Shown here: piece after piece, positions 1 through 8,465 of the stretch
How positions within the stretch are numbered: position 1 is the stretch's first letter
How the letters are laid out: the number at the start of each line of letters is the position of its first letter
Assembly: GCA_964593705.1 (NCBI GenBank)
Contig: CAZQIV010000019.1
Span: 1-64,000, forward strand
Direction of reading: 5' to 3'
Length of the DNA stretch: 64,000 nucleotides
DNA from: SABY01 sp964593705
GTDB taxonomy: Bacteria; Bacteroidota; Bacteroidia; Bacteroidales; 4484-276
Notes under the pieces: model-generated
Database searches by the model: none
What the model saw: the letters and a program-made list of their open reading frames with translations, nothing else
What the model was told of the DNA's origin: nothing
Position numbers and translations under genes: made by a program

Positions 1-162
1 AAGCCAAAGATAACATTTTTTGAACTATCAACCATATTTTAGATTAGAGCCATAAATTTTAGTTTTTATGCAAACATAATAGTCCCCACTATTTCCTGCT
101 AAAGAAATAAAAGAATTTGCAAATGGTTAAAACGAATAGATCTTTCAACTTGAAAAGTTTTG

Positions 163-170
163 TATTTTTG
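163..170 (+). promoter_or_regulatory. Bacteroidota -7 promoter element
   Basis: TATTTTTG matches the TAnnTTTG -7 consensus of the Bacteroidota primary sigma factor and lies 13 bases before the ATG at 184. It argues that the DUF4160 gene starts at 184 and not at the in-frame TTG at 160, which would lie upstream of the promoter element. Confidence 0.55.
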
Positions 171-183
171 TCAAAAAAGAAGT

Positions 184-441
184 ATGCCGGAGATTTCAAG
201 ATTTTATGGACTGATTATATACATGAACTTTAAGGATCATGACCCACCGCACTTTCATGTTTGGTTTGGCGATTTTAAAGCTATTGTAACAATTCAGGAT
301 GGGATAGTTAAGGGAGAAATGCCGAAAAGAGCGCTTAAGATGATTTTTGAATGGTTAGAAATTCGCCAAACTGAGTTGTTGAAAGATTGGGAATTAGCTC
401 AAAACGGAGAACCATTAAATAGAATTGAACCATTAAAATAA
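184..441 (+). CDS. DUF4160 domain protein
   Basis: An 85-residue protein recognisable as DUF4160 from the N-terminal 'MPEISRF' followed by a 'NDHxPPHFHV'-like motif (here KDHDPPHFHVWFGD) and a C-terminal helix rich in charged residues. The family has no settled biochemical function, but DUF4160 genes are very often followed directly by a DUF2442 gene, as here with a 6-base gap, and the pair is often regarded as toxin-antitoxin-like. I choose ATG 184 because the upstream TTG at 160 overlaps the -7 promoter element. The gene is complete and looks intact. The toxin-antitoxin idea is inference from gene pairing, not from any catalytic motif. Confidence 0.85.
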   Translation: MPEISRFYGLIIYMNFKDHDPPHFHVWFGDFKAIVTIQDGIVKGEMPKRALKMIFEWLEIRQTELLKDWELAQNGEPLNRIEPLK

Positions 442-447
442 CAGATT

Positions 448-723
448 ATGTTTTTAGAAATAGTTAAAGCAAAATATTTAGGCGATTACAAAATATTGTT
501 GGATTTTAATGATGGTATTTCAAAGGCCGTTGATTTAAAAGACGAACTGAATGGAAAGGTATTTGAACCCCTAAAGAAAAGAGAATTCTTTAAAAATTTT
601 TACATAAAATTCAATACCATTGAATGGGAAAATGGAGCCGACTTCGCTCCTGAGTACCTTTATCAAATTGGCGTCACAAACGTTAATGAATTGACAAATA
701 ATATTAATCCTCAAATTGTTTGA
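448..723 (+). CDS. DUF2442 domain protein
   Basis: A 91-residue protein with the DUF2442 pattern: a short beta-hairpin opening (LEIVKAKYLGDYKILLDFNDG), a 'VDLKDEL.GKVFEPLK' segment, and the closing 'W.NGADFAPEYLY' motif. It follows the DUF4160 gene by 6 bases, so the two are almost certainly co-transcribed. DUF2442 proteins are small cytoplasmic proteins of unknown biochemical role, commonly the partner of DUF4160 or of toxin-like genes. Length and termini are normal for the family. Assignment of the family is firm; the biological role is open. Confidence 0.85.
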   Translation: MFLEIVKAKYLGDYKILLDFNDGISKAVDLKDELNGKVFEPLKKREFFKNFYIKFNTIEWENGADFAPEYLYQIGVTNVNELTNNINPQIV

Positions 724-735
724 AAAAAAATTTGA

Positions 736-878
736 GACCAGTCTAAAAAGCTATAAAACCCCTAAATCCCCTGAAGGGGACTTTCCCAAACTACTGATAT
801 TTAGTACTTCTTCCGTCATCTGACGGATTGGGGTAAAAAGGACTAAAAATCAGTAGTATTGGGTTTTTTAGACTAAAC
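736..878. repeat. imperfect palindromic intergenic element
   Basis: Two nested inverted segments are visible. CCCAAACTACTGATATTTAG near 785 is matched, in reverse complement, by the segment near 845-865, and GTCTAAAAAG near 740 by TTTTTTAGAC near 865-875. A smaller GC-rich hairpin (CCCCTGAAGGGG) sits in the left arm. This looks like a degenerate non-coding mobile repeat and could also serve as a terminator for the DUF2442 gene. Confidence 0.5.
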
Positions 879-918
879 TCAATTTTCCTAATTCCTACTA
901 TATTCAAATCATCAATTG

Positions 919-1542
919 CTATTTAAAAAAAGCCAAAGGGTCAATATATTTTTCCTGCAAATCCCGGGCATTATAGCATTCCAGACAATAAGTTCCAAAA
1001 TAACAAAAAGGCTTTCTTTCGTCAGGAATTAGGGGTCGGGGTTTGATCTTCAATATTTCAAAGTGTAAGTGATCAAATTGCCATCCATATTCATCTAACT
1101 CCTTCCGGTTCATAAACCTGGCAATCGGTGAAAAAGGGTCAACAGATTGCCCCAATTTTACACGAATCCCGGCCAGATGTTCATACACCGTCCAGATTAA
1201 TTTACCGTCATCACACAGATGTTCGATGATTATTTGTGCAAACGGACCATCATCTCTTATGCTGATAACACTTCCTTGTCCAACGGAATAAACAGGTTCG
1301 TAGTCATAGTTAGCTCCCGGCCGAACGATGTCTATTCCGGTATGTAAATGTGCAGGAATATTTGGCCTCGCTATTCTGGGTTCTCCAAATTGCCCGATTG
1401 CTGTCAGGTTAATTTCTTCAAATGATTGTCGATTATTCGCATATACCGGAATAAGCCATCTGGTAGCTGTTTGAGCATACAAATGGCTTGTGTTCTGTAA
1501 AACAAAAAGAATTATAAAACCGAAAATTAGAAATTCACGCAT
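919..1542 (-). CDS. secreted M23 family metallopeptidase
   Basis: A 207-residue protein with a signal peptide (hydrophobic residues 4-18, then an Ala-Gln cleavage region) and a LytM/lysostaphin-like M23 domain. Zinc-ligand motifs are present: HTGID (H and D ligands, around residue 67) and HLHFE (around residue 157), with an intervening 'YEHL' that matches the conserved beta-strand His. M23 enzymes cut peptide cross-links of peptidoglycan in the periplasm. The protein lacks coiled-coil or LysM regions, so it may be a small accessory hydrolase or a member specialised for other peptides. It is transcribed away from the DUF2442 gene and follows, in the same direction, the large T9SS protein gene 60 bases upstream. 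Confidence 0.85.
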   Translation of the reverse strand: MREFLIFGFIILFVLQNTSHLYAQTATRWLIPVYANNRQSFEEINLTAIGQFGEPRIARPNIPAHLHTGIDIVRPGANYDYEPVYSVGQGSVISIRDDGPFAQIIIEHLCDDGKLIWTVYEHLAGIRVKLGQSVDPFSPIARFMNRKELDEYGWQFDHLHFEILKIKPRPLIPDERKPFCYFGTYCLECYNARDLQEKYIDPLAFFK

Positions 1543-1602
1543 CTATTTATAAAATCTCAAATTGAAGAATCACTGTCATGTTTTATAAATTGCAAATTGG
1601 GA

Positions 1603-4600
1603 TTAGGGGGCAAAAACAATTTTTGTGAACATTTCTTTTTCTCCCTGCTGAATTTTCAGAATATAAACCCCCGGAACTAAACCCATTTCTGAAAAATCAA
1701 TTTCCAGTTCATTGCTGCCTTTTGTCAGAATGTAATCATGAATTGTCCCAACTTTATTGCCATCCAAATCAAAAACCGAAACTATTATTTGTTCAGCAAC
1801 ATCAGCATTAAATTGCAGATGTACAAATTCCCTGGTGGGATTTGGCCAAACCCTCAATTCATCCATAAGCTTGGTTTTTTCATCCATTCCAACATAACTA
1901 ACAATCACTTCGTTTGAAGGATTCGATTCAAAAGTATCCCAGGCAGTGGTAACTTTATAAACATTATACATCTGGATTTCCTGATCCAGGAACTCATAAG
2001 TTCCGGCCGGAATCGTTCCGATGATCTGATCCTGATTATAAACATTAAAATGTGAATATTCCCAAAGGAAAGACCTTGACGGTTCTGACGATGTTATTTT
2101 TTGGGGAAGGCCAATATTTTCGGGATCCAGATTGTTAAAATCTCCATGATCCTGAAATTGGGCAATTCCATCGCCTGCATCAACCACAAAACCCTGGATG
2201 TTCCAATTAATGTCCCAACCAAAATAGGTGGACATGCTCACCCAATCGGAGCCATAAAGCAACATATCACCCTTGAATGGAACAGCAGGGCCATCGTCGG
2301 TTCCGGCAGGATAAACACCTTCGGTATTGATCACGCGGTAACCCATCCACAATTCCTGCGATGCATCAATCAAAACCGGGGTCCACAAATCATAAGTATT
2401 CCATTCGTTGGGGATGGGATAAACAATAAACTGCTCCCGAATCAGCTCACCGGCATAATTCTGATTGCCACCTTGCCATACGCGGATAAAAAACTGCGCG
2501 TTGGCATCGGCAATAAAAATTGATATTTTGGTGAGGTACTGGCCGTCAAATTCAGCAAGATCATCGGTGGTAAAGCGGATGGCCGCATCGAATATTTCTA
2601 TGTTTTCGCCACCAACGGCATCGCTGTTCTGGCCATCATCCCAGTACAGCCATTCTCCTTCCGAAGCTGGCTCATCCCAAGTGAGGTTGATCGCAAGATC
2701 CGGCTCGGTTTGTTCGGTAGCTTCCAGATTTAACGGAGGAAAAAGCAAGGGTTCGGGGATAAATATACTTTTGAAAACCGCCGGTGATTCACCACCATCG
2801 TAAACTGCGCTTACTCCAACCGTGTAATCCAGCCCTGGTAATACATCCATGGAAACGTACATTTCCTGAATGTTCGCTGCCAAAAGGATTCCATCGAGGT
2901 AAAGATTATATCCGAGCAAAGTCTTTTGGTTTCCAATTGGTTCAAGTGCTTGCGGAATTCCCTTTTCATCAAAAGCAATTCCTGCACGGATCATAAAATC
3001 CATCTCATCATTTATGAACCAGGTTTCGCCGCCATCGGCGGTGGAATACGAAAATCCGTCAGGTTGGTTGAGGTCGCCCCCAACTTTGTATAAATTCCCG
3101 GTTTCCCACTGGCAGGTAGCATAAAAACGCACATTGGCAGGAATGGGAATATCGAAGTTGGCGATTGTCCAGGGCGAAGCAATATCCACGAGATAGGGGC
3201 CTCCAAAAACAGTATTCAGGGAAGGTGATCCACCATCATCACCCAAAATCCAAACCTTCATCTGTTCGCCGGAAACTCCGGGACTGGTAAATAATTTTAC
3301 CTGCCTGAGGTAACACGATTCGTTGTACTCAAAAGCATTGGCCATAAATTCGTTACCCGTAGCTGTTCCCACCCAGTAGAGTCCGTTGGCCTCCCCGTCA
3401 TCGTAGGCCAGTTCGATGGAGCCAAAACCAATCGGGGCTTCCCAGGTTACGAAAATATCATTCACGCCCTGCTGCTCCACCTTTAAATTGTGTGGAGGAT
3501 AATTACCCGGAATCAGCGGTGTGAGCGTTACATCCAAAACCGTGTTTTCATTCAGATCCAAAGCTTGCTGCTGGTAGTTTTGATATCCTACCGCTGACAC
3601 AGAAAAATCGTAAGTGCCGGCAGGAACATCCATGCTATAGGAGCCGTCCTGTAGACTAAAAACCAGGTAAGTACCCAGGGCAACCGTGGCATTTTCGATG
3701 GGGTTTTCATCCTCGTCGCTGATAATACCACTGAGGTTCACATCCGAAGCCACCTGATTCTCAGCGGCACGGCCCCAAATTTCGTAGTTGAAAGTCCCGT
3801 CATCCGGGCGATACCAGGCCATGTACAAATCGTCCACCGGCCCGGTGGCTTCGCCCACAATTTGCACCCAGGCAGCATCTTCGGTGGTATTGCTAAATTC
3901 CATCATCTCCGACCAGATAGAGCCATTGTCGATGGAATATTTGAGATAAGCCCGCTCGTTGCCGGTGTAAGTTTCGTCGCTCCAAACAGCATAAATGCGG
4001 TGGTTGCCCGGGTAATTTGGCGTAAGCCAAATATCGGGGCGGGACGATGCGCTGCTGTTATCGGATAGGTTAACAGGCGTTTGCCAGTTCTCCCCAAAAT
4101 CATCCGAACGGTAAAACATAATATCACTTTGCAGTCCATCCACTTTTGCAGAAACAATCACGTAAACACTGTTCCCGAGAATCTTTGTGTTGAGCCTTGC
4201 ATTGTATGCCCCATCGTTGGTGATGTTTACGGGAGCAGTCCAGCTTTGCCCAAAATCGTTTGTTTTTGTAAAAAATAAATCCAGCTCGTTGTAGGTCGCC
4301 CCGGTTTGTTCGTTCCACACCACCACCATTTTGTCGCCTTGTCTGGCCAGATTACACCAGCGGGCATTGCCTGTGGTGGCAGATAAGTTTGCAGGTTCCG
4401 ACCAGGTTTGCCCCGCATCGGTGGAGGTGGTGAGATAAATCTGGTAATCCCAGTCCGCATCGCGATCTTCATAAGCAATCACTATGGTATCGCCCGAAGC
4501 CACGATTTGCGGCACCTGTGCCAGATGGATGGAGTTGGTGATTTGTATTTCGTTGCCAAACAACTGCCCGCCATTTTCTGATTTTACCAGGAATATTTCG

Positions 4601-4926
4601 CTGTTGCCCGTAGTATTTCTATAATAAGCCACATACACATTTTCGCCTGTGGCAGCAATAACAGGATAATTAGCGCCGTAATCGAAGGCTGTGTAAAGTG
4701 TGAGTTTTTGCCCCCAGTTTTCGTCTCCATTTTCGCTTTTCCGAAACATGATATCACCCCACTGATTCCACACCAGGAAATAATTGTCGCTAATGTTTGC
4801 AATATCATGTTCATCGGACGGGCCGTACTCGCTGGAGATGTTTTGCATGTCGGCAAAGGAGACTTGGGACTGCGCTGCGCTTAGGCAGAACAGGATGAGC
4901 AAGGAGAGTAAAGTTATGTTTTTCAT
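1603..4926 (-). CDS. T9SS-exported multidomain surface protein (BNR-like repeats)
   Basis: A 1107-residue secreted protein. Residues 1-20 form a signal peptide. Residues about 25-385 hold sialidase/BNR-type repeats (recurring 'S.DGG..W..' and 'S.D.G.TW' Asp-box-like turns). Residues about 395-470 match a carboxypeptidase-regulatory-like (CarbopepD_reg/DUF4480-type) beta sandwich (GIISDEDENPIENATVALG). Two further regions contain fibronectin-like segments introduced by 'PPHNLKVEQQG' and 'PPLNLEATEQT'. The last ~80 residues are a T9SS type A sorting domain (LRVWPNPTREFVHLQF ... GVYILKIQQGEKEMFTKIVF). It is probably a cell-surface glycan- or protein-binding protein. No catalytic residues for a sialidase were confirmed, so an enzymatic role is uncertain. 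Confidence 0.85.
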   Translation of the reverse strand: MKNITLLSLLILFCLSAAQSQVSFADMQNISSEYGPSDEHDIANISDNYFLVWNQWGDIMFRKSENGDENWGQKLTLYTAFDYGANYPVIAATGENVYVAYYRNTTGNSEIFLVKSENGGQLFGNEIQITNSIHLAQVPQIVASGDTIVIAYEDRDADWDYQIYLTTSTDAGQTWSEPANLSATTGNARWCNLARQGDKMVVVWNEQTGATYNELDLFFTKTNDFGQSWTAPVNITNDGAYNARLNTKILGNSVYVIVSAKVDGLQSDIMFYRSDDFGENWQTPVNLSDNSSASSRPDIWLTPNYPGNHRIYAVWSDETYTGNERAYLKYSIDNGSIWSEMMEFSNTTEDAAWVQIVGEATGPVDDLYMAWYRPDDGTFNYEIWGRAAENQVASDVNLSGIISDEDENPIENATVALGTYLVFSLQDGSYSMDVPAGTYDFSVSAVGYQNYQQQALDLNENTVLDVTLTPLIPGNYPPHNLKVEQQGVNDIFVTWEAPIGFGSIELAYDDGEANGLYWVGTATGNEFMANAFEYNESCYLRQVKLFTSPGVSGEQMKVWILGDDGGSPSLNTVFGGPYLVDIASPWTIANFDIPIPANVRFYATCQWETGNLYKVGGDLNQPDGFSYSTADGGETWFINDEMDFMIRAGIAFDEKGIPQALEPIGNQKTLLGYNLYLDGILLAANIQEMYVSMDVLPGLDYTVGVSAVYDGGESPAVFKSIFIPEPLLFPPLNLEATEQTEPDLAINLTWDEPASEGEWLYWDDGQNSDAVGGENIEIFDAAIRFTTDDLAEFDGQYLTKISIFIADANAQFFIRVWQGGNQNYAGELIREQFIVYPIPNEWNTYDLWTPVLIDASQELWMGYRVINTEGVYPAGTDDGPAVPFKGDMLLYGSDWVSMSTYFGWDINWNIQGFVVDAGDGIAQFQDHGDFNNLDPENIGLPQKITSSEPSRSFLWEYSHFNVYNQDQIIGTIPAGTYEFLDQEIQMYNVYKVTTAWDTFESNPSNEVIVSYVGMDEKTKLMDELRVWPNPTREFVHLQFNADVAEQIIVSVFDLDGNKVGTIHDYILTKGSNELEIDFSEMGLVPGVYILKIQQGEKEMFTKIVFAP

Positions 4927-4929
4927 GGT

Positions 4930-5040
4930 GTTTGAGTTAATAGTTAATGGTGTAATCGTTATTAGTTAATAGTGTATTCGTTATTGAGCTTGTCCGCCCG
5001 CCGGCGGATTAATTGTTTAATCGTTAATTGTGTAATCGAA
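4930..5040. repeat. degenerate AT-rich tandem motif
   Basis: Repeated variants of TTAATNGTTAATNGTGTAATCG occur several times, interrupted by a GC-rich CCGCCGGCGG palindrome. The same motif in reverse complement appears at about 28683-28738 in front of the aminotransferase gene, so it belongs to a repeat family of this genome. No coding potential seen. Confidence 0.4.
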
Positions 5041-5109
5041 ATTTCCTGTTTAGATCATTTAAAAAACGGTACTACTGCGAATTTAGTGGAAAGTAAAATA
5101 TTAATGATT

Positions 5110-5512
5110 TTATAGTTGTTGGTGATAAAAATTAGTCAATAGATTCCCGCCTTGCCGTTATTGCAAGCAATGGTGTTGGCGAGGCAGTTCTCAGTCCCCG
5201 AAGGGTCGGGATTCCGCACGTGCGGGACTGCACTCCTATCAATGACGTATTTGTGTAAAGTACAGAAAACCTTACTATTAGACAGACCTCTCAGTCTCCG
5301 CCAGCTGGCGGATCCTTCGAGGTGACAAGGCTTTGGTGGGTTTGTTGGGGTGGATGTAGGCGGGCGCTTCGCGCCCGCCTACATCCACCCCGTGTAAAGC
5401 CAAAGCCTTGTCATTTCGATGCCGCATTTGCGGCTGAGAAATCTGTTTACAATGATAGCCATTATTTACATCCCCAAAAATGGTAGTAGAACCAAAACAA
5501 CAAAGTTAAGGG
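5110..5512. repeat. dispersed composite repeat, copy A, with 21-bp perfect hairpin
   Basis: This non-coding element shares its outer flanks with the copy at 29976-30415 (left: 'GGTGATAAA ... GTCAATAGATT'; right: 'GAGAAATCTGTTTACAAT'). Its core is a perfect hairpin: arms 5347-5367 and 5371-5391 with loop TTC and apex GGGCGC/GCGCCC. An outer 14-bp stem (TGACAAGGCTTTGG, 5323-5336, against 5400-5413) embraces it. Internal modules read CCTCTCAGTC, TTCGAGGTGAC, GTCATTTCGA and GAGAAATCT. In copy B these inner modules are in the opposite orientation. No protein is encoded. Confidence 0.8.
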
Positions 5513-5775
5513 GTTTTTGGTTTTGGGCTTCAAGGAAAAGGAATTGATTTTGGAAATAGAAACCGGTGGCAGCCATCTTAAAATATCCCGGGAAAACAAA
5601 TAGAGAAGTGTTGGATATTTAATAATTTTTACTTTAGCCGGAAATAAAAATATGCTCCGAGAATGAATAGTAAATTAAGCATTGTAAATTACCCGTTTTT
5701 AAGCATTTGTAAATGCTTGCCATTATTTCAAAAGCTTGGGTGTGATTTTGATAAAGGAGAAAAAAAAGGTAATGG

Positions 5776-5783
5776 TACGTTTG
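5776..5783 (+). promoter_or_regulatory. -7 promoter element for the MBOAT operon
   Basis: TACGTTTG fits TAnnTTTG and lies about 70 bases before the MBOAT start codon. It overlaps short inverted motifs (TTGTAC/GTACAA) that might be regulatory. This is a motif match only. Confidence 0.4.
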
Positions 5784-5854
5784 TACAATCGTTGTACGTC
5801 GTGCTAAGAAAAAGACAGTGCTTTTTATAAACATAAAAAGAATAGATAGAATTT

Positions 5855-7300
5855 ATGCTTTTTAACTCAATTGACTTTGCAATTTTTCTACCGGTAGTTT
5901 TTATACTTTATTGGTTTGTGACAAGCAAAAACTTGAAATTGCAAAATTTTTTAATAGTCGCGGCAAGCTATTTTTTCTATGGCTGGTGGGACTGGCGGTT
6001 TCTGTCTTTAATATTATTCAGTACACTTGTTGACTATTCGGTTGGTCGAAAACTCAGGGTAGAAGAAAATCAAACTAACAGAAAAATTTTACTTTGGATA
6101 AGTATTTTGGTAAATCTTGGGTTTCTTGGGTTTTTCAAATACTATAATTTTTTCCTTGATAATTTTATTTCTGCCTTTTCCTTCTTTGGAACAGAAATTA
6201 AAGCAAATTCATTAAACATAATTCTTCCCGTTGGAATTAGTTTCTACACCTTTCAAACATTGAGTTACACAATAGATGTGTATAAGCGAAAACTGGAACC
6301 AACCAAAGATTTCATGGCATTTGCAGCTTTTGTAAGTTTTTTTCCTCAATTAGTCGCAGGGCCAATTGAAAGAGCAACTCATTTACTTCCACAATTCTAC
6401 ACGAAACGAAATTTTGATTATAGCAAAGCAGTTGATGGAATGCGACAAATTTTATGGGGATTATTTAAAAAGATTGTAATTGCCGACAACTGTGCAGAAT
6501 ATGCCAATTTGATTTTTAACAATTCGGCTGACTATACTGGCAGCACATTGGTTTTAGGCGCTCTGTTATTTACATTCCAAATATATGGAGACTTCTCTGG
6601 CTATTCGGATATTGCCATTGGAACTTCACGTCTTTTTGGTTTTAACTTAAAGCAAAATTTTAATTTCCCTTATTTTTCGCGCGATATTGCTGAGTTTTGG
6701 CGACGTTGGCACATTTCTCTTTCAACATGGTTTAGGGATTATCTTTATATTCCATTAGGTGGAAGTCGGGGTGGCACCTGGATGAAAGTCCGTAATACTT
6801 TTATTATTTTCATTGTTAGTGGGTTTTGGCATGGGGCAAATTGGACTTTTATTATTTGGGGGGTTTTAAACGCAATTTATTTTTTACCATTATTACTTAC
6901 CAAAAACAACAGGAACCATTTAGATATATTCGCAAAAGGGAAGCTTCTCCCATCTTTTAAAGAGTTTGGCTTAATTCTTTTAACTTTTAGCCTGACAGTA
7001 TTTGCATGGATATTTTTTAGGGCTGAGAATGTTGGTGATGCATTCGATTACATTGCTAAAATTTTTTCTAAATCCCTCCTACTTAAATCCGAATTCCTTT
7101 CTGACGTAAAATTTATTAAGGTGTTGGTATTAATAGTTGTTTTCATAATTATTGAATGGTTTGGAAGAACACATAAATATGCCTTTGAAAATATTACAAT
7201 TTTCCCTAAATATATCAGGTGGTTTGCATACTTGTTAATCTTAATATTATTGTTTGTTTTCCAAGGTTCAAAGCAAGGGTTTATTTATTTTCAATTTTAA
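5855..7300 (+). CDS. MBOAT family O-acyltransferase (AlgI/DltB-like)
   Basis: A 481-residue polytopic membrane protein of the membrane-bound O-acyltransferase family. Diagnostic stretches are 'LPVGISFYTFQTLSYTIDVY', 'SFFPQLVAGPI', 'FWRRWHISLSTWFRDYLYIP' and 'GFWHGANWTFIIWG'; the two His residues in the last two motifs are the usual active-site channel residues. AlgI-type proteins pass acetyl groups across the inner membrane so that a partner can O-acetylate an exopolysaccharide or cell-wall polymer. The next gene, 5 bases downstream, encodes an SGNH-type protein, the usual partner. The genes are visibly AT-richer than the neighbouring T9SS genes, as is common for surface-polysaccharide loci. 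The actual polymer substrate cannot be told. Confidence 0.92.
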   Translation: MLFNSIDFAIFLPVVFILYWFVTSKNLKLQNFLIVAASYFFYGWWDWRFLSLILFSTLVDYSVGRKLRVEENQTNRKILLWISILVNLGFLGFFKYYNFFLDNFISAFSFFGTEIKANSLNIILPVGISFYTFQTLSYTIDVYKRKLEPTKDFMAFAAFVSFFPQLVAGPIERATHLLPQFYTKRNFDYSKAVDGMRQILWGLFKKIVIADNCAEYANLIFNNSADYTGSTLVLGALLFTFQIYGDFSGYSDIAIGTSRLFGFNLKQNFNFPYFSRDIAEFWRRWHISLSTWFRDYLYIPLGGSRGGTWMKVRNTFIIFIVSGFWHGANWTFIIWGVLNAIYFLPLLLTKNNRNHLDIFAKGKLLPSFKEFGLILLTFSLTVFAWIFFRAENVGDAFDYIAKIFSKSLLLKSEFLSDVKFIKVLVLIVVFIIIEWFGRTHKYAFENITIFPKYIRWFAYLLILILLFVFQGSKQGFIYFQF

Positions 7301-7305
7301 AACAA

Positions 7306-8265
7306 ATGAAAAAGTTTATTTTAAATATACTTATTTTTAGTTTATTGGGCTATACAACTTTCCTGGTTATAGATAAGATGGTTACTGTAGGATTAAGAAA
7401 TAGTGATGCATTTGTTTTTGAGAATTTAACGAGGATTTATAAGGGTGAAATAAATTCAAATTTAATTATTAATGGAAGTTCAAAGGCACTTGTACAAGTA
7501 TCGCCATACATTATTGACACGATGCTCAACTTTAATTCGTACAATTTTGGAATGAATGGGGCAAACTTTGAAATTCAAAATTTAGTTTACCAACTTTACA
7601 GGATTTATAATTCTAAGCCAGAGTATATAATACAGGTAGTTGGCGGTGAAACGCTGGAGTTAAATGAAAATCTGCACGAATATAAAAGGTTTGCTCCATA
7701 TATAAATGATACTTTGGTAAAACGAGTTACAAGTAAACTTAATGGATTTTCTTTTGCAGATTACTATTTGCCATTTATTAGGTACTCTGGTTTTACAGTA
7801 GAAATAATTAATGGTGTTTCAAATTATTTTGGTGTAAAACTACCTACGGACAAGAGCAATAAATATAAAGGTTATATTTCGTATGATAAAAAGTGGGATA
7901 ATTCATTTGAGCGTTTTAAAGAAATTTATCCAGATGGTCAGCTTATTGAGATCGACAATTCTTTAGTCTCTTTATTCAATAATTATATCGAGTCTTGTTT
8001 GAAAGATAATATAAATATTATTTTGATTTACCCCCCAACTTACTATGAATCTCACAGGTATATTAAAAATAGAGATGAAATAATTTCATTGTATGAATCA
8101 ATAGCGAATAAACACCGAATTCCATTTTTAAATTATTCAGAAAATGAATTGTTCCGGTCAAAACAGTATTTTTATAATTCTCAACATCTTAATAAAAACG
8201 GAGCTGAATTATTTACAAAAGAAATTTGCATAGATATAATAAAAACCGGAGTGAAAAAACGATAG
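7306..8265 (+). CDS. membrane-anchored SGNH-type acetyltransferase partner of MBOAT
   Basis: A 319-residue protein starting at ATG 7306, 5 bases after the MBOAT stop; a longer in-frame extension inside the MBOAT gene is rejected. An N-terminal transmembrane helix (residues 4-22) anchors a periplasmic domain. An SGNH-like block I is seen as 'LIINGSSKALVQVSP' (Ser of GSS) and block V as 'NSQHLNKNGAELF' with the catalytic His. These features resemble AlgJ/AlgX/PatB-like or DUF1574-like proteins that receive the acyl group from an MBOAT and place it on a polysaccharide. Exact family is uncertain, but pairing with MBOAT supports the role. Confidence 0.75.
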   Translation: MKKFILNILIFSLLGYTTFLVIDKMVTVGLRNSDAFVFENLTRIYKGEINSNLIINGSSKALVQVSPYIIDTMLNFNSYNFGMNGANFEIQNLVYQLYRIYNSKPEYIIQVVGGETLELNENLHEYKRFAPYINDTLVKRVTSKLNGFSFADYYLPFIRYSGFTVEIINGVSNYFGVKLPTDKSNKYKGYISYDKKWDNSFERFKEIYPDGQLIEIDNSLVSLFNNYIESCLKDNINIILIYPPTYYESHRYIKNRDEIISLYESIANKHRIPFLNYSENELFRSKQYFYNSQHLNKNGAELFTKEICIDIIKTGVKKR

Positions 8266-8465
8266 TACAACAATGTATTTGAAAATCAGACGAGATAGCA
8301 ATAATGTCAAGGGTTGTTTACCACTTCGGTTTTTAAGTAACCTGATAGCGAATCGCCACACAATCGGCTACATTTCATATACAAATCCGTTTCGTGTCAT
8401 ACTTAGCTTGATTGTTAAAATATGAATTGACCAACTTAAAATAAACTGATAAACCATTTAAAAAC

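Noticed and set aside
2101..2523. 140-codon plus-strand frame inside the 1107-aa T9SS gene
   Set aside because: Antisense shadow of a clearly coding minus-strand gene; no family, no promoter.
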